A stretch of DNA of 61,934 bases from Chryseobacterium sp. MFBS3-17 (GCF_020687745.1 NZ_JAJEWK010000004.1:1-61934), one strand, 5' to 3'; positions 46,658-56,317 are shown, numbered from the stretch's first letter. Numbers and translations are program-made. The notes: generated by a model from the sequence alone, not told the origin.

Positions 46658-46969
46658 ATGGACAACCGAGATTACAACAACGCAGAAAACGCAGTGAACA
46701 AAGCACAGTGGAAAGCAAATGAATATGCTGAACGGGCAAAGGATTACATCCGTGAACAAAAGCGAAACAATATGGAGCCTACTCAGGAAGGCTGGATGGA
46801 GCGCGCGCGGGAGAATGTTGCTGATGCGTGGGAAGACACCAAAGATGCTGTTTCAAACGCTTGGGAGAAAACCAAAAACTGGACAGAAAATGCCTGGGAA
46901 GACACCAAAGATGCTGCAAGCGATGCTGCAGATAAAACAAAACAGGCGTGGAATGATAAAACCAACTGA
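46658..46969 (+). CDS. Small LEA-like hydrophilic repeat protein
   Basis: 103 residues, highly charged, no Cys. An 11-residue-type amphipathic repeat appears as ADAWEDTKDAVSNAWEKTKNW, then ENAWEDTKDAASDAADKTKQ, with the repeat visible even in DNA (TGGGAAGACACCAAAGATGC twice). It resembles group 3 LEA or apolipoprotein-like helices that fold on drying or on membranes. Stress protection is inferred. It has its own terminator and precedes fabI. Confidence 0.8.
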   Translation: MDNRDYNNAENAVNKAQWKANEYAERAKDYIREQKRNNMEPTQEGWMERARENVADAWEDTKDAVSNAWEKTKNWTENAWEDTKDAASDAADKTKQAWNDKTN

Positions 46970-46991
46970 TTATAATTTCTTTTAACAATGG

Positions 46992-47020
46992 GAGCCGAAG
47001 CAATTCGGCTCTCTTTTTTT
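46992..47020 (+). terminator. Terminator of the LEA-like gene
   Basis: Stem GAGCCGAA / TTCGGCTC with loop GCAA, followed by TCTTTTTTT. Confidence 0.85.
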
Positions 47021-47050
47021 GTGCAGCCAACAAGAATTTTCATACATTTG
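47019..47050 (+). promoter_or_regulatory. Promoter of fabI
   Basis: TTG 47019-47021 (end of the terminator T tract), 21-base spacer, TACATTTG 47043-47050; ATG lies 18 bases later. Confidence 0.65.
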
Positions 47051-47068
47051 TTTTTTAAATAAAAATTT

Positions 47069-47878
47069 ATGTCACACGGATTACTCAAAGGAAAAAAAGG
47101 AATTATTTTCGGTGCTTTAAACAACCAGTCTATTGCCTGGAAAGTTGCAGAAAAATGCCATGAAGAAGGTGCGGAGTTTATTTTATCTAATGCGCCCATA
47201 GCTATGAGAATGGGCGAACTGAATGAACTGGCAGAAAAAACCGGCTCCGAAGTAATAGGTGCAGACGCCACTTCTGTAGAAGACCTGAACACCCTCTTTG
47301 ATCAAGCCATTGCCAAATTCGGTAAAATTGATTTCATACTGCACTCCATCGGGATGTCCATTAATGTGCGCAAAGGCAAACATTATACAGAAATGAACTA
47401 TGAATGGCTGGAGAAAGGCTGGGATGTTTCTGCTGTTTCATTTCACAAAGTAATGCGTGTAGCCTGGGAAAAAGACTGTATGAACGACTGGGGATCCATC
47501 CTGGCACTTACCTATATTGCCGCACAGAGAACCTTTCCGGATTATAACGATATGGCAGATAATAAATCTTACCTGGAAAGCATTGCCAGAACCTTTGGGT
47601 ACTACTGGGGCAACAAAGCAAAAGTCCGGGTCAATACCATTTCCCAATCTCCTACCATGACGACCGCAGGAAGCGGCGTGAAGGGATTCGGTGGATTTTT
47701 CGGTTATGCAGATGATATGTCACCACTGGGCAACGCTTCAGCTGAAGACTGTGCCAACTACTGCGTCACCATGTTCAGTGACCTTACCAAAATGGTGACC
47801 ATGCAGAATCTGTTTCACGATGGCGGCTTCAGCAATACCGGGGTTTCACAGAAAGTGATAGACCGTTACGATTCTTAA
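47069..47878 (+). CDS. fabI: Enoyl-[acyl-carrier-protein] reductase (NADH)
   Basis: 269 residues of the SDR fold. GKKGIIFGALNNQSIAWKVAEKC is the divergent FabI nucleotide motif, HSIGMSINVR follows, and the catalytic Tyr and Lys lie in PDYNDMADNKSYLE (Y-x6-K). TISQSPTMTTAGSGVKGFGGF is the substrate loop. It completes each cycle of fatty acid elongation in the cytoplasm. Downstream on the same strand is an acyl-CoA dehydrogenase gene. Confidence 0.95.
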   Translation: MSHGLLKGKKGIIFGALNNQSIAWKVAEKCHEEGAEFILSNAPIAMRMGELNELAEKTGSEVIGADATSVEDLNTLFDQAIAKFGKIDFILHSIGMSINVRKGKHYTEMNYEWLEKGWDVSAVSFHKVMRVAWEKDCMNDWGSILALTYIAAQRTFPDYNDMADNKSYLESIARTFGYYWGNKAKVRVNTISQSPTMTTAGSGVKGFGGFFGYADDMSPLGNASAEDCANYCVTMFSDLTKMVTMQNLFHDGGFSNTGVSQKVIDRYDS

Positions 47879-48019
47879 ATCAACAGAAAATTCATCAGAT
47901 ACAATCCGTTCCTTGTGAGCGGATTTTTTGACTTATGTCATATTGATAAATATTCTGACTTTTACGAGCATAAATTTCCCTGAAACACCAAAAAGCCTTA
48001 TTTTTAACAAAAAAATATT

Positions 48020-49201
48020 ATGTCTTATTATCCTCTTACCACCATCCCGGATTATATGCAAATGGATGCGCTGCTTACAGATGAACACAAACTCATCCGG
48101 CAGTCTGTGCGGGACTGGGTAGAAAGTTTCATTATGCCGAAAATAGATGATGCGGCACAAAACCATACGGATATTCCGAATCTAATGAAGGAACTGGGTG
48201 CCATAGGTGCGCTGGGGCCTTATATTCCGGAAGAATACGGAGGTTCCGGTCTGGATCAGATTTCCTATGGCATCATTATGCAGGAGCTGGAGCGTGGTGA
48301 TTCTGCTGTGCGTTCTGCCGCATCGGTACAGAGTTCACTGGTCATGTTTCCCATTCATGAGTTTGGTTCAGAGGAACAAAAGAAAAAATACCTCCCGCAG
48401 CTGGCTACCGGAGAAATGATCGGAGCCTTCGGACTTACAGAACCTAATCATGGTTCTGATCCCGGTTCCATGGAAACATACTTTAAGGACAATGGCGATC
48501 ACTATCTGCTGAATGGTGCTAAAATGTGGATTACCAATGCGCCGCTTTGTGACATCGCGGTGGTCTGGGCCAAAAATGAAGCAGGAAAAATACAGGGACT
48601 GATTGTAGAACGCGGATTTGAGGGCTTTACCACCCCCGAAACTCACAATAAGTGGAGTCTTCGTGCTTCCAAAACCGGAGAACTGGTTTTTAACAATGTA
48701 AAAGTGCCTAAAGAAAACCTGTTGCCTGGAGTAACCGGACTGAAGGGTCCTCTCTCCTGCCTCAATTCTGCACGATACGGAATTTCCTGGGGTGTGATCG
48801 GTGCTGCCATAGATTGTTATTGCACCGCTCTGCAATATTCCAAAGAACGGAAACAGTTTGGAAAGCCCATTGCATCTTTCCAGCTCCAACAGAAAAAACT
48901 GGCAGAGTTTGTGACTGAGATTACAAAAGCTCAGTTGCTGTGCCTGCAGCTCGGCCAACTTAAAAACAAGCATGAGGCTACACCGGCACAGATTTCCATG
49001 GCCAAAAGGAACAACGTGAAAATGGCAATTGATATCGCCCGGGAAAGCCGTCAGATTTTGGGGGGCATGGGCATTATGGGCGAGTTCCCGATGATGCGGC
49101 ATGCAGCCAATCTGGAATCGGTGATTACGTATGAGGGCACACATGATGTACATTTGCTGATTACGGGACTGGATGTTACCGGAATCAACGCATTCGGATA
49201 A
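48020..49201 (+). CDS. gcdH: Glutaryl-CoA-dehydrogenase-like acyl-CoA dehydrogenase
   Basis: 393 residues. The flavin-binding GAFGLTEPNHGSDPG and KMWITNAPLCDIAVVWAK are typical, the catalytic Glu is in VITYEGTHDVHLLITG, and RKQFGKPIASFQLQQ with the C-terminal GGMGIMGEFPMMRHAANLESV fit the GCDH clade, which oxidises and decarboxylates glutaryl-CoA to crotonyl-CoA in lysine and tryptophan degradation. Its substrate assignment rests on similarity recall. It is separated from fabI by 141 bases. Confidence 0.88.
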   Translation: MSYYPLTTIPDYMQMDALLTDEHKLIRQSVRDWVESFIMPKIDDAAQNHTDIPNLMKELGAIGALGPYIPEEYGGSGLDQISYGIIMQELERGDSAVRSAASVQSSLVMFPIHEFGSEEQKKKYLPQLATGEMIGAFGLTEPNHGSDPGSMETYFKDNGDHYLLNGAKMWITNAPLCDIAVVWAKNEAGKIQGLIVERGFEGFTTPETHNKWSLRASKTGELVFNNVKVPKENLLPGVTGLKGPLSCLNSARYGISWGVIGAAIDCYCTALQYSKERKQFGKPIASFQLQQKKLAEFVTEITKAQLLCLQLGQLKNKHEATPAQISMAKRNNVKMAIDIARESRQILGGMGIMGEFPMMRHAANLESVITYEGTHDVHLLITGLDVTGINAFG

Positions 49202-49314
49202 GCAAAAATCAACCTTTTGATACGGCCGGAACACAGTAATGAATTCCGGCTTTTTCTTGTCTGCTTCAGCACCATGCCTCATTAACCATGACATGAAAAG
49301 TGATGAAACCGCAA

Positions 49315-49345
49315 AAAAAAGGATCCGACAAACGAATCCTTTTTT
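49315..49345. terminator. Bidirectional terminator
   Basis: Stem AAAAAAGGAT / ATCCTTTTTT with an 11-base loop, between the convergent gcdH and ccsBA genes. Confidence 0.8.
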
Positions 49346-49360
49346 ATACAATCAGTAATT

Positions 49361-52300
49361 TTATGCAGTCTTCTTTTTGAAACTTCTGAATTTCAAATAA
49401 GAGATGATGGACAAAAGCAACATTCCGCCGCTGCCTATGTACACCCACATCGGTACAGGAATCGGGTCACCGGCGGCATACGAGTGCAGTCCGCTCAGGT
49501 AATAATTCACCCCAAAATAAGTCATGACAATACTTGAAATAGCGAGCATGGCAGCTACGTGAAATGCCCAGCGGCTTCTGAGTCCGGGTACCAGACGCAT
49601 ATGCAGTACAAATGCATACACCATTACCGAAATAAACGCCCAGGTTTCCTTCGGATCCCAGCTCCAGTAGCGCCCCCAGCTCTCATTGGCCCAGATACCG
49701 CCCAGGAATGTTCCCACCGTAAGCGCATAGAGACCTATGGTTAATGACATTTCTGAAACGATGGTCAGTTCCTTCAGGGTGTGATCATTGTGCTTTTTAA
49801 AGTCTTTTTTACGGGCAATAATGTAAAATACCAGGCAAATAATAGCGATGACAAATGACAGACCGAAGAATCCGTAGCTGGCTGTGATAATGGCCACGTG
49901 AATAATGAGCCAGTAAGATTTCAGTACAGGAACGAGCGGTGTGATCTGAGGATCCAGTGCAGAACCACCATGGGCAAAGCCCATCATGATTACAGCCACC
50001 ATAAATCCGGCTGCAGGAATCAGCGCATTGGAATTCCGGTACAGGACAAACCCGGCCGTAATTCCTACCCAGGAAATAAACACGATGGCTTCATAACCAT
50101 TACTCCACGGTGCGTGACCGGAAATATACCAGCGGCCAATCAGTCCCAGCAATTGCATGAACCAGCCAATGCCACCCACAATTAATAACACTTTAATCAC
50201 CGCATCTACAATCCTGTGGGGTCTGAAGAGATGTACAAATCCCAGAAGAACCAGCAGCCCACCAATCATGGAATACAGAATCATCAGCCAGAAATTGATA
50301 TTGACACGGGTCATCAGTACTTCCAGATCCACTTTTGTTTTGGCCGGAACCACATTTTTACCCCAGTTTTGCTGATAATCTGAAAGCTTTTTCAGTTCGG
50401 CATCTGCTTTATCCCAGTTTCCGGTTTGCTGTGCTGCCAGCACCTCAGAAAAATAAGGTCCCATTACCTGCTGGCTTTCCATATCCGGTTCAAAGTTTTG
50501 ATCCAGCCAGGAATGCCATGTGGAATTCGGATCGTTTTTCACCGGTACAATTCTCATAAACTGCCCGCTGAAGAACTCATTAAAAATCTGAACCCTTTCG
50601 TTTACCGAAATGACTTCTTTATCATAATTGCTTTGTTCTGCAGGTTTTTTGCGGAAGGCTATATTATAATCCTCTTCCAGAACGTAGTTCAGGTTACCCG
50701 ATGCATCAGAAGGAAACAGATTCATTAAACTGGTGTATCCTTCATCATTGGCTTTAGTTTTTTTCTTCAGCTCATCACCGCCTTTGGTTCCGATTTTAAT
50801 GAGTGGAACCATGGTCCAGCTGGGTGTATCTGTATTAATGGAAAGGAACCATTGTTCTGCAGTCAGAAACTGATCTCCGGATCCTCTGAATTTATCTTTC
50901 TTATAAAGCTTTCTCAGAACATCAGTCGCCTGGGTACTCATCGGTACAATGCGTCCTTCGTAATTCTGCACCAGCAGATAGGCAAATTTATCGGCGTGCT
51001 CTTTAGAAACCCTTGTTCTGGCAATGGCTTCATCGGCCGTAATGGTGCGCATGGTATTGAATGATCTGGCCACAGAATTCTGCTGCTGCGGTGCAGGCTC
51101 GGCTCCTGCAGGTGCCACCGGCTCATGATTGCCGTCATGCACCGTGCCGTCTTCATGCACATGGGTTTCCTGTGGTGTGGCAGAGGCAGAAATACGGTCT
51201 CTGCTGCCGTCTGAAGTGCCGTGCGTTTCAATTTTTTGTGCGTTAAAAGTCGTTACAGATAACAGTAATGCTACCAGAACAGCCGTTTTGTTTTTGCTCA
51301 TTCTTTTCAGTTGCTGATTCAGTTTCCAGAAGTGAGTTCCCTTCCAGAAGAAGATGACAAACATGGCGGTAAAGAGAAAGAAATAACCAATATAGGTAAT
51401 GAGGGTACCCCAGAAATCATGGTTTACAGACAGTACCGTTCCCTGACGGTCTTCATCAAAACTTGCCTGAAAGAAGCGGTAACCTTTATGATTCAACACA
51501 TTATTCATATAAATTTTATACGGCGTCTGCTTGCCTTCATCTATAATTTGAACATGACTTTCGTATGCACTGGGCGAGGAACTTCCGGGATAAGTTTCCA
51601 TCACAAAATCATCCAGTTTCAGTGCAAAAGGTGTGGTATATACTTTCGGCCCGAAACCGATCATAATGTTGAGACCATCCAGTGTAACCTGCTTAAAGAG
51701 GTTCGGGTTTCCTCGCTCCACAACCAGTTCCACGGTCTGTTTGGTTTGCGGCCCCTGGATTTCCATCATCAGTGCATCCGGTACATTCTGGTCTTTCTTC
51801 CGGTCTCCTTCAAAGGCCATCAGTTTTCCTTTCTTCAGGCCTTCGGGTACTACAATCCGGATATCGTTAATGGTATATAAACTTCTTAATGCCAGCGGCT
51901 CGTACACATTTTCCTTCACGCTGCCGCTGTCCTGAGTAGCCATCACCATGTATTCTGCTTCTACTGGGCTCTTGATGAAGAGATTACCATTCTCGGACTT
52001 AAATTCAATAGCACCATCTATGGGTCTGTTATAACTTACCAGCGTTCCGCCCAGAGATTTACTCTCGCCCGGTTTCAGATAATAATTGACACGGCCACGG
52101 TCTCCTGTAGAAACAAAATGCAGATATTCCATTCCGTTTTCATCAGCCACCAGACTGTCTTTTTTGCGCTGAACGAAATCAATTGTTTTTACAGATATTT
52201 TTTTATCATGATAATTATAAGAAGCGTTCAGGTTTTTCTTTAACGGAGACATCATGTATGGAATATCCTTGTAGCGCAGCACATCTCCGTTTTCTTCAAT

Positions 52301-52675
52301 CTGAATTTTCAGAAAGTTTTTATCCGTGATAATTTCGTTGGAGGTAGCCCCTTCTCTGATGTGCATGATGCCTTCGTAACTAATGTAGCGGGTAATGGCG
52401 CCCCCTATGAAAAGCAGAATAAAAGCCAGGTGAAAAATCAGTACCGGCAGTTTTTCCTTACGCCATAATCTGTATCTGGAAATATTTCCTATAAAATTCA
52501 GAATCAGTAAAAACATGACCAGTTCAAACCATTTGGCTTCATAGATCAGTGCTTTGGCGGTAGGCGTTCCATAATCATTTTCAAGGAAGGTGGCATAACC
52601 CATAGCAGCGGCGTAAACCAACAGTAAAACAGCCATGGTACGCGTAGAAATCAGAATATTCTGGAGTTTTTTCAT
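49361..52675 (-). CDS. ccsBA: Cytochrome c biogenesis fusion protein CcsBA
   Basis: 1104 residues combining ResB/CcsB and CcsA. The N-terminus has several membrane helices (about 10-30, 48-65, 78-98) and ResB-type soluble sequence; near 458 a hydrophobic segment (KTAVLVALLLSVTTF) starts a second soluble insert. A His-rich stretch THVHEDGTVHDGNHEP near 500 may bind metal. The C-terminal part carries the heme-handling HAPWSNGYEAIVF region and the CcsA WWD motif WGRYWSWDPKETW. It exports heme and attaches it to apocytochrome c in the periplasm. It is divergent from ftsK. Confidence 0.95.
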   Translation of the reverse strand: MKKLQNILISTRTMAVLLLVYAAAMGYATFLENDYGTPTAKALIYEAKWFELVMFLLILNFIGNISRYRLWRKEKLPVLIFHLAFILLFIGGAITRYISYEGIMHIREGATSNEIITDKNFLKIQIEENGDVLRYKDIPYMMSPLKKNLNASYNYHDKKISVKTIDFVQRKKDSLVADENGMEYLHFVSTGDRGRVNYYLKPGESKSLGGTLVSYNRPIDGAIEFKSENGNLFIKSPVEAEYMVMATQDSGSVKENVYEPLALRSLYTINDIRIVVPEGLKKGKLMAFEGDRKKDQNVPDALMMEIQGPQTKQTVELVVERGNPNLFKQVTLDGLNIMIGFGPKVYTTPFALKLDDFVMETYPGSSSPSAYESHVQIIDEGKQTPYKIYMNNVLNHKGYRFFQASFDEDRQGTVLSVNHDFWGTLITYIGYFFLFTAMFVIFFWKGTHFWKLNQQLKRMSKNKTAVLVALLLSVTTFNAQKIETHGTSDGSRDRISASATPQETHVHEDGTVHDGNHEPVAPAGAEPAPQQQNSVARSFNTMRTITADEAIARTRVSKEHADKFAYLLVQNYEGRIVPMSTQATDVLRKLYKKDKFRGSGDQFLTAEQWFLSINTDTPSWTMVPLIKIGTKGGDELKKKTKANDEGYTSLMNLFPSDASGNLNYVLEEDYNIAFRKKPAEQSNYDKEVISVNERVQIFNEFFSGQFMRIVPVKNDPNSTWHSWLDQNFEPDMESQQVMGPYFSEVLAAQQTGNWDKADAELKKLSDYQQNWGKNVVPAKTKVDLEVLMTRVNINFWLMILYSMIGGLLVLLGFVHLFRPHRIVDAVIKVLLIVGGIGWFMQLLGLIGRWYISGHAPWSNGYEAIVFISWVGITAGFVLYRNSNALIPAAGFMVAVIMMGFAHGGSALDPQITPLVPVLKSYWLIIHVAIITASYGFFGLSFVIAIICLVFYIIARKKDFKKHNDHTLKELTIVSEMSLTIGLYALTVGTFLGGIWANESWGRYWSWDPKETWAFISVMVYAFVLHMRLVPGLRSRWAFHVAAMLAISSIVMTYFGVNYYLSGLHSYAAGDPIPVPMWVYIGSGGMLLLSIISYLKFRSFKKKTA

Positions 52676-52736
52676 AAGAATTTAAGTTGTTGTTCAGCTG
52701 CACATGAGCGAAACCTATTTTTACTTTGAAGATTTG

Positions 52737-52744
52737 CAAAAATA
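52737..52744 (-). promoter_or_regulatory. -7 box of ccsBA
   Basis: TATTTTTG on the minus strand, 62 bases before the start codon; -33 not clear. Confidence 0.4.
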
Positions 52745-52807
52745 CATGCAATTAATTTAAAAAGCGAATCCGACAGGTGATTTTTATCAAGTTCACATTA
52801 AATTAAC

Positions 52808-52921
52808 ATGAACACTAATGGGCAGCCGATTGGATTTATAATCAATGGAATAGCAACATTGCTGCCCGAAAAAGAATACGAAAAAGAAGGATTCCCGGTT
52901 GATTTATTCTTCTTACGGTAA
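52808..52921 (+). CDS. Possible 37-residue small protein
   Basis: ATG to TAA frame MNTNGQPIGFIINGIATLLP, then EKEYEKEGFPVDLFFLR. It has plausible codon use and a charged middle, but no recognised homology and no visible ribosome-binding site. It might instead be the remnant of a larger gene. It is listed because the intergenic region is otherwise unusually long. Confidence 0.2.
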   Translation: MNTNGQPIGFIINGIATLLPEKEYEKEGFPVDLFFLR

Positions 52922-53014
52922 ATTTTTCCGCAGCAAGACGGAAAAATCAATTCAAAACCATTCTTTTTTTCCAAAGCACTGCAGTACGTCCTTATATTTC
53001 ACAACATTTTTTAG

Positions 53015-53022
53015 TACTTTTG
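53015..53022 (+). promoter_or_regulatory. -7 box of ftsK
   Basis: TACTTTTG, 14 bases before the ATG at 53037. No TTG at -33. Confidence 0.5.
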
Positions 53023-53036
53023 CCGGGATTGAACCT

Positions 53037-55526
53037 ATGGAAAAGAACGCAAAAAAGAATCCCCCCGTTAGTACAGAATCCGGAAAGCCCCTGTCTAAAA
53101 TCAGAATATTTTTCGGCTTGCTGTTTTTACTTATTGCATTTGTAATGACTGCGTCATTCATCTCCTACCTGGCCAACTGGAAAGCAGACCAAAGTCAGGC
53201 AGGTACCATGCTGGACAAAACCATCAAATCATCGAATCTGTTTGGCAAGGTGGGCGACTGGCTGGGCAAAGTTTTTATTTTTGACAGTATAGGCGTGGCT
53301 GCTTTTCTGGTTGCTTTTCTGGTTTTTGTTTTCGGACTGCTTATTCTGAAGAAGAAATATTTCAAACCGTGGAAAACCATTGGTCACTCTTTATTCTTTA
53401 TTTGCTGGATGCCGATTCTCTTTGGCGCCATCACAAAGGGTGCGGGGACACTGAGCGGTGTTTACGGATTTCAGATTGCAGATTTTCTTTCGGCAGTAAT
53501 CGGACAACTGGGACTTTGGGCAGTGGTAGTGTGCAGCATTCTCATGTATTTTATTCTGGAGTTTAATCTGAGACCTTCTGCGGTAAAAGCAAGATTAAAA
53601 AAGGTTAATGATAAAACGCTGGGTCAGCTGAAAAAACTGAAACCCGAAGAAGAAGATGATGAATTAGGGTTTGAAAACGACTTAGTTTCTGAAGAAGAGC
53701 CCGAACTCTCTGGAACAGCGGTTTCTGCGGCCACACTCATCCCTGAAACCACCTTCCCCGATCTGCCAAAAACAGTTTCCGAAGCGGAAAATAAAACAGA
53801 AACCATCGTCACGCCCAACAAAACCTCGTTTACCGAAAAGGTTTCAGAAGAACTGCCGGCAGCCGTTCAGCTGGATCCTGCTCCTCCAAAAGAGCCTGCC
53901 AAACCCACAAAAAAGGAAGAGGACACTTTTGACTTTACCGTAGAAGTGGCCCAGGAAGTAGATGAACTGGATGAGTCTGACCGTAAGTCTGCCGAGTTGG
54001 TGAAAGAACACGGACTTTATGACCATACCCTGGATCTGGCCAATTTCCAGATGCCGGTGATTGATTTATTAAAAGATTATGGCTCCGAGGAGATTTCAAT
54101 TAACAAAGAAGAACTGGAGGAAAATAAAAACAAAATTGTAGGCCTGCTGAAAAATTTCAATGTGGGCATTGCGGAAATCAAAGCCACCATAGGACCAACC
54201 GTGACTCTGTACGAAATTGTTCCGGAAGCAGGAATCCGCGTGGCAGCCATTAAAAAACTACAGGATGACATTGCACTTAATCTTTCTGCATTGGGCATCA
54301 GAATCATAGCACCCATGCCGGGTAAAGGAACCATAGGCATTGAAGTTCCGCGTAAGAATCCGACCATGGTTTCCATGCGTAGTGTTATTGCTTCTCAGAA
54401 ATTCCAGAACACCGATATGGATTTGCCGGTTGTTTTCGGAAAGACTATTTCCAATGAAATCTATATGGCCGATCTCGCCAAAATGCCCCACCTGCTGATG
54501 GCCGGAGCCACCGGTCAGGGTAAATCTGTGGGAATAAACGCCATTCTGACTTCACTTTTATACAAAAAGCATCCCAGCGAACTGAAGTTTGTGATGGTAG
54601 ATCCCAAGAAAGTGGAACTGACCCTTTATTCCAAAATAGAACGCCATTACCTGGCCAAACTACCCGACAGTGAGGATGCCATCATTACCGACACCCATAA
54701 AGTCATCAATACGCTGAACTCACTTTGCGTGGAGATGGATACGCGCTATGAACTGCTGAAAAATGCATTCTGCCGAACCATTAAGGAATACAATAAGAAA
54801 TTTTCTGAGCGCAAACTGAATCCCGAGAACGGTCACCGCTATCTGCCCTACATTGTTTTGGTGGTAGATGAATTTGCAGATCTGATTATGACTGCCGGCA
54901 AGGAAGTAGAACATCCCATTGCCAGACTGGCACAACTGGCCCGAGCTGTGGGAATTCACCTGATTGTAGCCACGCAGCGGCCGTCTGTAAACGTTATTAC
55001 GGGGATGATTAAAGCCAACTTCCCCGCCCGTGCGGCTTTCCGTGTGATTTCCAGCATTGATTCCCGTACCATTCTGGATGCTACCGGCGCTGACCAGCTG
55101 ATTGGCAAGGGAGATATGCTGTACTTTAACGGCAATGAAATCCTGAGAATACAGTGCGCGTTTGTTGATACCCCCGAGGTAGAAAAAATTGTCGACTATA
55201 TTGGTGCTCAAAAAGGCTACGCTTCCGCATTTATCCTTCCCGAAGCTCCTTCAGACGAGCCTCAGAGCGGTGCCGCAGCTTTTGATCCGAATGAAAAGGA
55301 TGCCTTATTTGAAGAGGCAGCAAGGATTGTGGTCTCTACCCAGCAAGGCTCTACGTCCATGTTACAGAGACAACTGAAACTGGGGTACAACCGTGCCGGC
55401 AGAATTATGGATCAACTGGAAGCCAGCGGAATTGTGGGCGGATTCAACGGTGCGAAAGCCCGTGAGGTGCAAATTTCTGACCTCAATGCACTGGAGGAAT
55501 TTCTTCAGGAACTTCGGAACCGGTAA
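53037..55526 (+). CDS. ftsK: DNA translocase FtsK/SpoIIIE
   Basis: 829 residues from ATG 53037 (MEKNAKKNPP). Four N-terminal membrane helices (about 23-45, 80-105, 118-138, 150-170) are followed by an acidic Pro/Glu linker (about 200-320) and the motor: Walker A GATGQGKSVGINA, Walker B YIVLVVDEFADLI, ARAVGIHLIVATQRPSVNVITG. The C-terminal winged gamma domain (LQRQLKLGYNRAGRIMDQLEASGIVG) binds KOPS-like sites. It pumps chromosomal DNA at the septum. It begins a plus-strand run with lolA-like and lptF-like genes. Confidence 0.97.
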   Translation: MEKNAKKNPPVSTESGKPLSKIRIFFGLLFLLIAFVMTASFISYLANWKADQSQAGTMLDKTIKSSNLFGKVGDWLGKVFIFDSIGVAAFLVAFLVFVFGLLILKKKYFKPWKTIGHSLFFICWMPILFGAITKGAGTLSGVYGFQIADFLSAVIGQLGLWAVVVCSILMYFILEFNLRPSAVKARLKKVNDKTLGQLKKLKPEEEDDELGFENDLVSEEEPELSGTAVSAATLIPETTFPDLPKTVSEAENKTETIVTPNKTSFTEKVSEELPAAVQLDPAPPKEPAKPTKKEEDTFDFTVEVAQEVDELDESDRKSAELVKEHGLYDHTLDLANFQMPVIDLLKDYGSEEISINKEELEENKNKIVGLLKNFNVGIAEIKATIGPTVTLYEIVPEAGIRVAAIKKLQDDIALNLSALGIRIIAPMPGKGTIGIEVPRKNPTMVSMRSVIASQKFQNTDMDLPVVFGKTISNEIYMADLAKMPHLLMAGATGQGKSVGINAILTSLLYKKHPSELKFVMVDPKKVELTLYSKIERHYLAKLPDSEDAIITDTHKVINTLNSLCVEMDTRYELLKNAFCRTIKEYNKKFSERKLNPENGHRYLPYIVLVVDEFADLIMTAGKEVEHPIARLAQLARAVGIHLIVATQRPSVNVITGMIKANFPARAAFRVISSIDSRTILDATGADQLIGKGDMLYFNGNEILRIQCAFVDTPEVEKIVDYIGAQKGYASAFILPEAPSDEPQSGAAAFDPNEKDALFEEAARIVVSTQQGSTSMLQRQLKLGYNRAGRIMDQLEASGIVGGFNGAKAREVQISDLNALEEFLQELRNR

Positions 55527-55644
55527 AAATCATCGTGATTAAAGTGTTTTACAGAAATGGAATGCTTTTTGAGATTAAACCTGTGACCATTGCTCCTTGC
55601 AGTGAATCAGGAAAAAATTTAATTTGACAAAACAGAACAACAGA

Positions 55645-56292
55645 ATGAAAAAATTTATTTATAGAATTACATTAAGCCTTATGGTAGCCGGTACCACTAC
55701 CCTGCTGCATGCTCAAAAAGCAGATGCCAAATCCAAACAGATTCTGGATGGTGTGACCGCTAACTATAAATCCAAGAAAAATTCTTATTTCAAATTCTCC
55801 TTCGGAAGCGGAACCAATGGCCAGGTGAATAAAACAGAAACCGGAATTTACTACGCTCAGGGAGACAAGTACAAGTTGAAAATCATGGAAACCGAGCAGA
55901 TTTTTGATGGAAATAAAATTTACAATATCAACGAAGAAGATATGGAAGTGACCATTGCAAAACCCAATGGCAGTGATGCCCTGTTTTCTCCCGTGAATTA
56001 TCTGGATTCTTATAAAAAGGACTTCAATGTGACGTATGTAGGCAAAAGAATGGTAAACGGCGTAAATGCTGATTTCATTAAGCTGACCCCGGTAAAGAAT
56101 AATGGCCTGAAGCACGTGTATGTTTTCGTGGATTCTGCAAACAAGCAGCTGGTAAAACTGGAACAGCACGGCACCAATAAAGATGTTTCCGTGATTGCCA
56201 TTAAGGATTACAAAGAAAATCAGAACCTTGCCGCCGATATGTTTACCTTTAACAAGGCTAAATACCAAAACTATGTGGTTACGGAGCTCTGA
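55645..56292 (+). CDS. LolA-like outer-membrane lipoprotein carrier protein
   Basis: 215 residues from ATG 55645 (MKKFIYRITLSL). A signal peptide ends at LLHAQ. The LolA fold is visible as DAKSKQILDGVTANYKSKKNSYFKFSFG, TGIYYAQGDKYKLKIMETEQIFDGNKIYNINEEDMEVTI and ADFIKLTPVKN. It ferries lipoproteins through the periplasm to the outer membrane. The order ftsK-lolA-lptF is conserved in Flavobacteriia, as recalled. A terminator hairpin follows. Confidence 0.9.
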   Translation: MKKFIYRITLSLMVAGTTTLLHAQKADAKSKQILDGVTANYKSKKNSYFKFSFGSGTNGQVNKTETGIYYAQGDKYKLKIMETEQIFDGNKIYNINEEDMEVTIAKPNGSDALFSPVNYLDSYKKDFNVTYVGKRMVNGVNADFIKLTPVKNNGLKHVYVFVDSANKQLVKLEQHGTNKDVSVIAIKDYKENQNLAADMFTFNKAKYQNYVVTEL

Positions 56293-56317
56293 AAAAAGGG
56301 ATAACTCAAATAAATTT

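Larger units (their letters stand above)
52676..53036. other. 361-base ccsBA-ftsK intergenic region
   Basis: It holds the ccsBA -7 box, a short frame (52808-52921), an inverted pair GGGCAGC / GCTGCCC (52820-52867) and the ftsK -7 box. The in-frame upstream extension of ftsK (from 52899) has no family character and is ignored. Confidence 0.55.

Noticed and set aside
48368-49351. 327-codon frame on the minus strand
   Set aside because: It is antisense to the acyl-CoA dehydrogenase, has no domain, and its length reflects the coding bias of the opposite strand.
52899-53036. Longer ftsK start
   Set aside because: The 46 extra codons have no similarity to FtsK N-termini and contain the -7 box; the ATG at 53037 is followed by the normal basic N-terminus.
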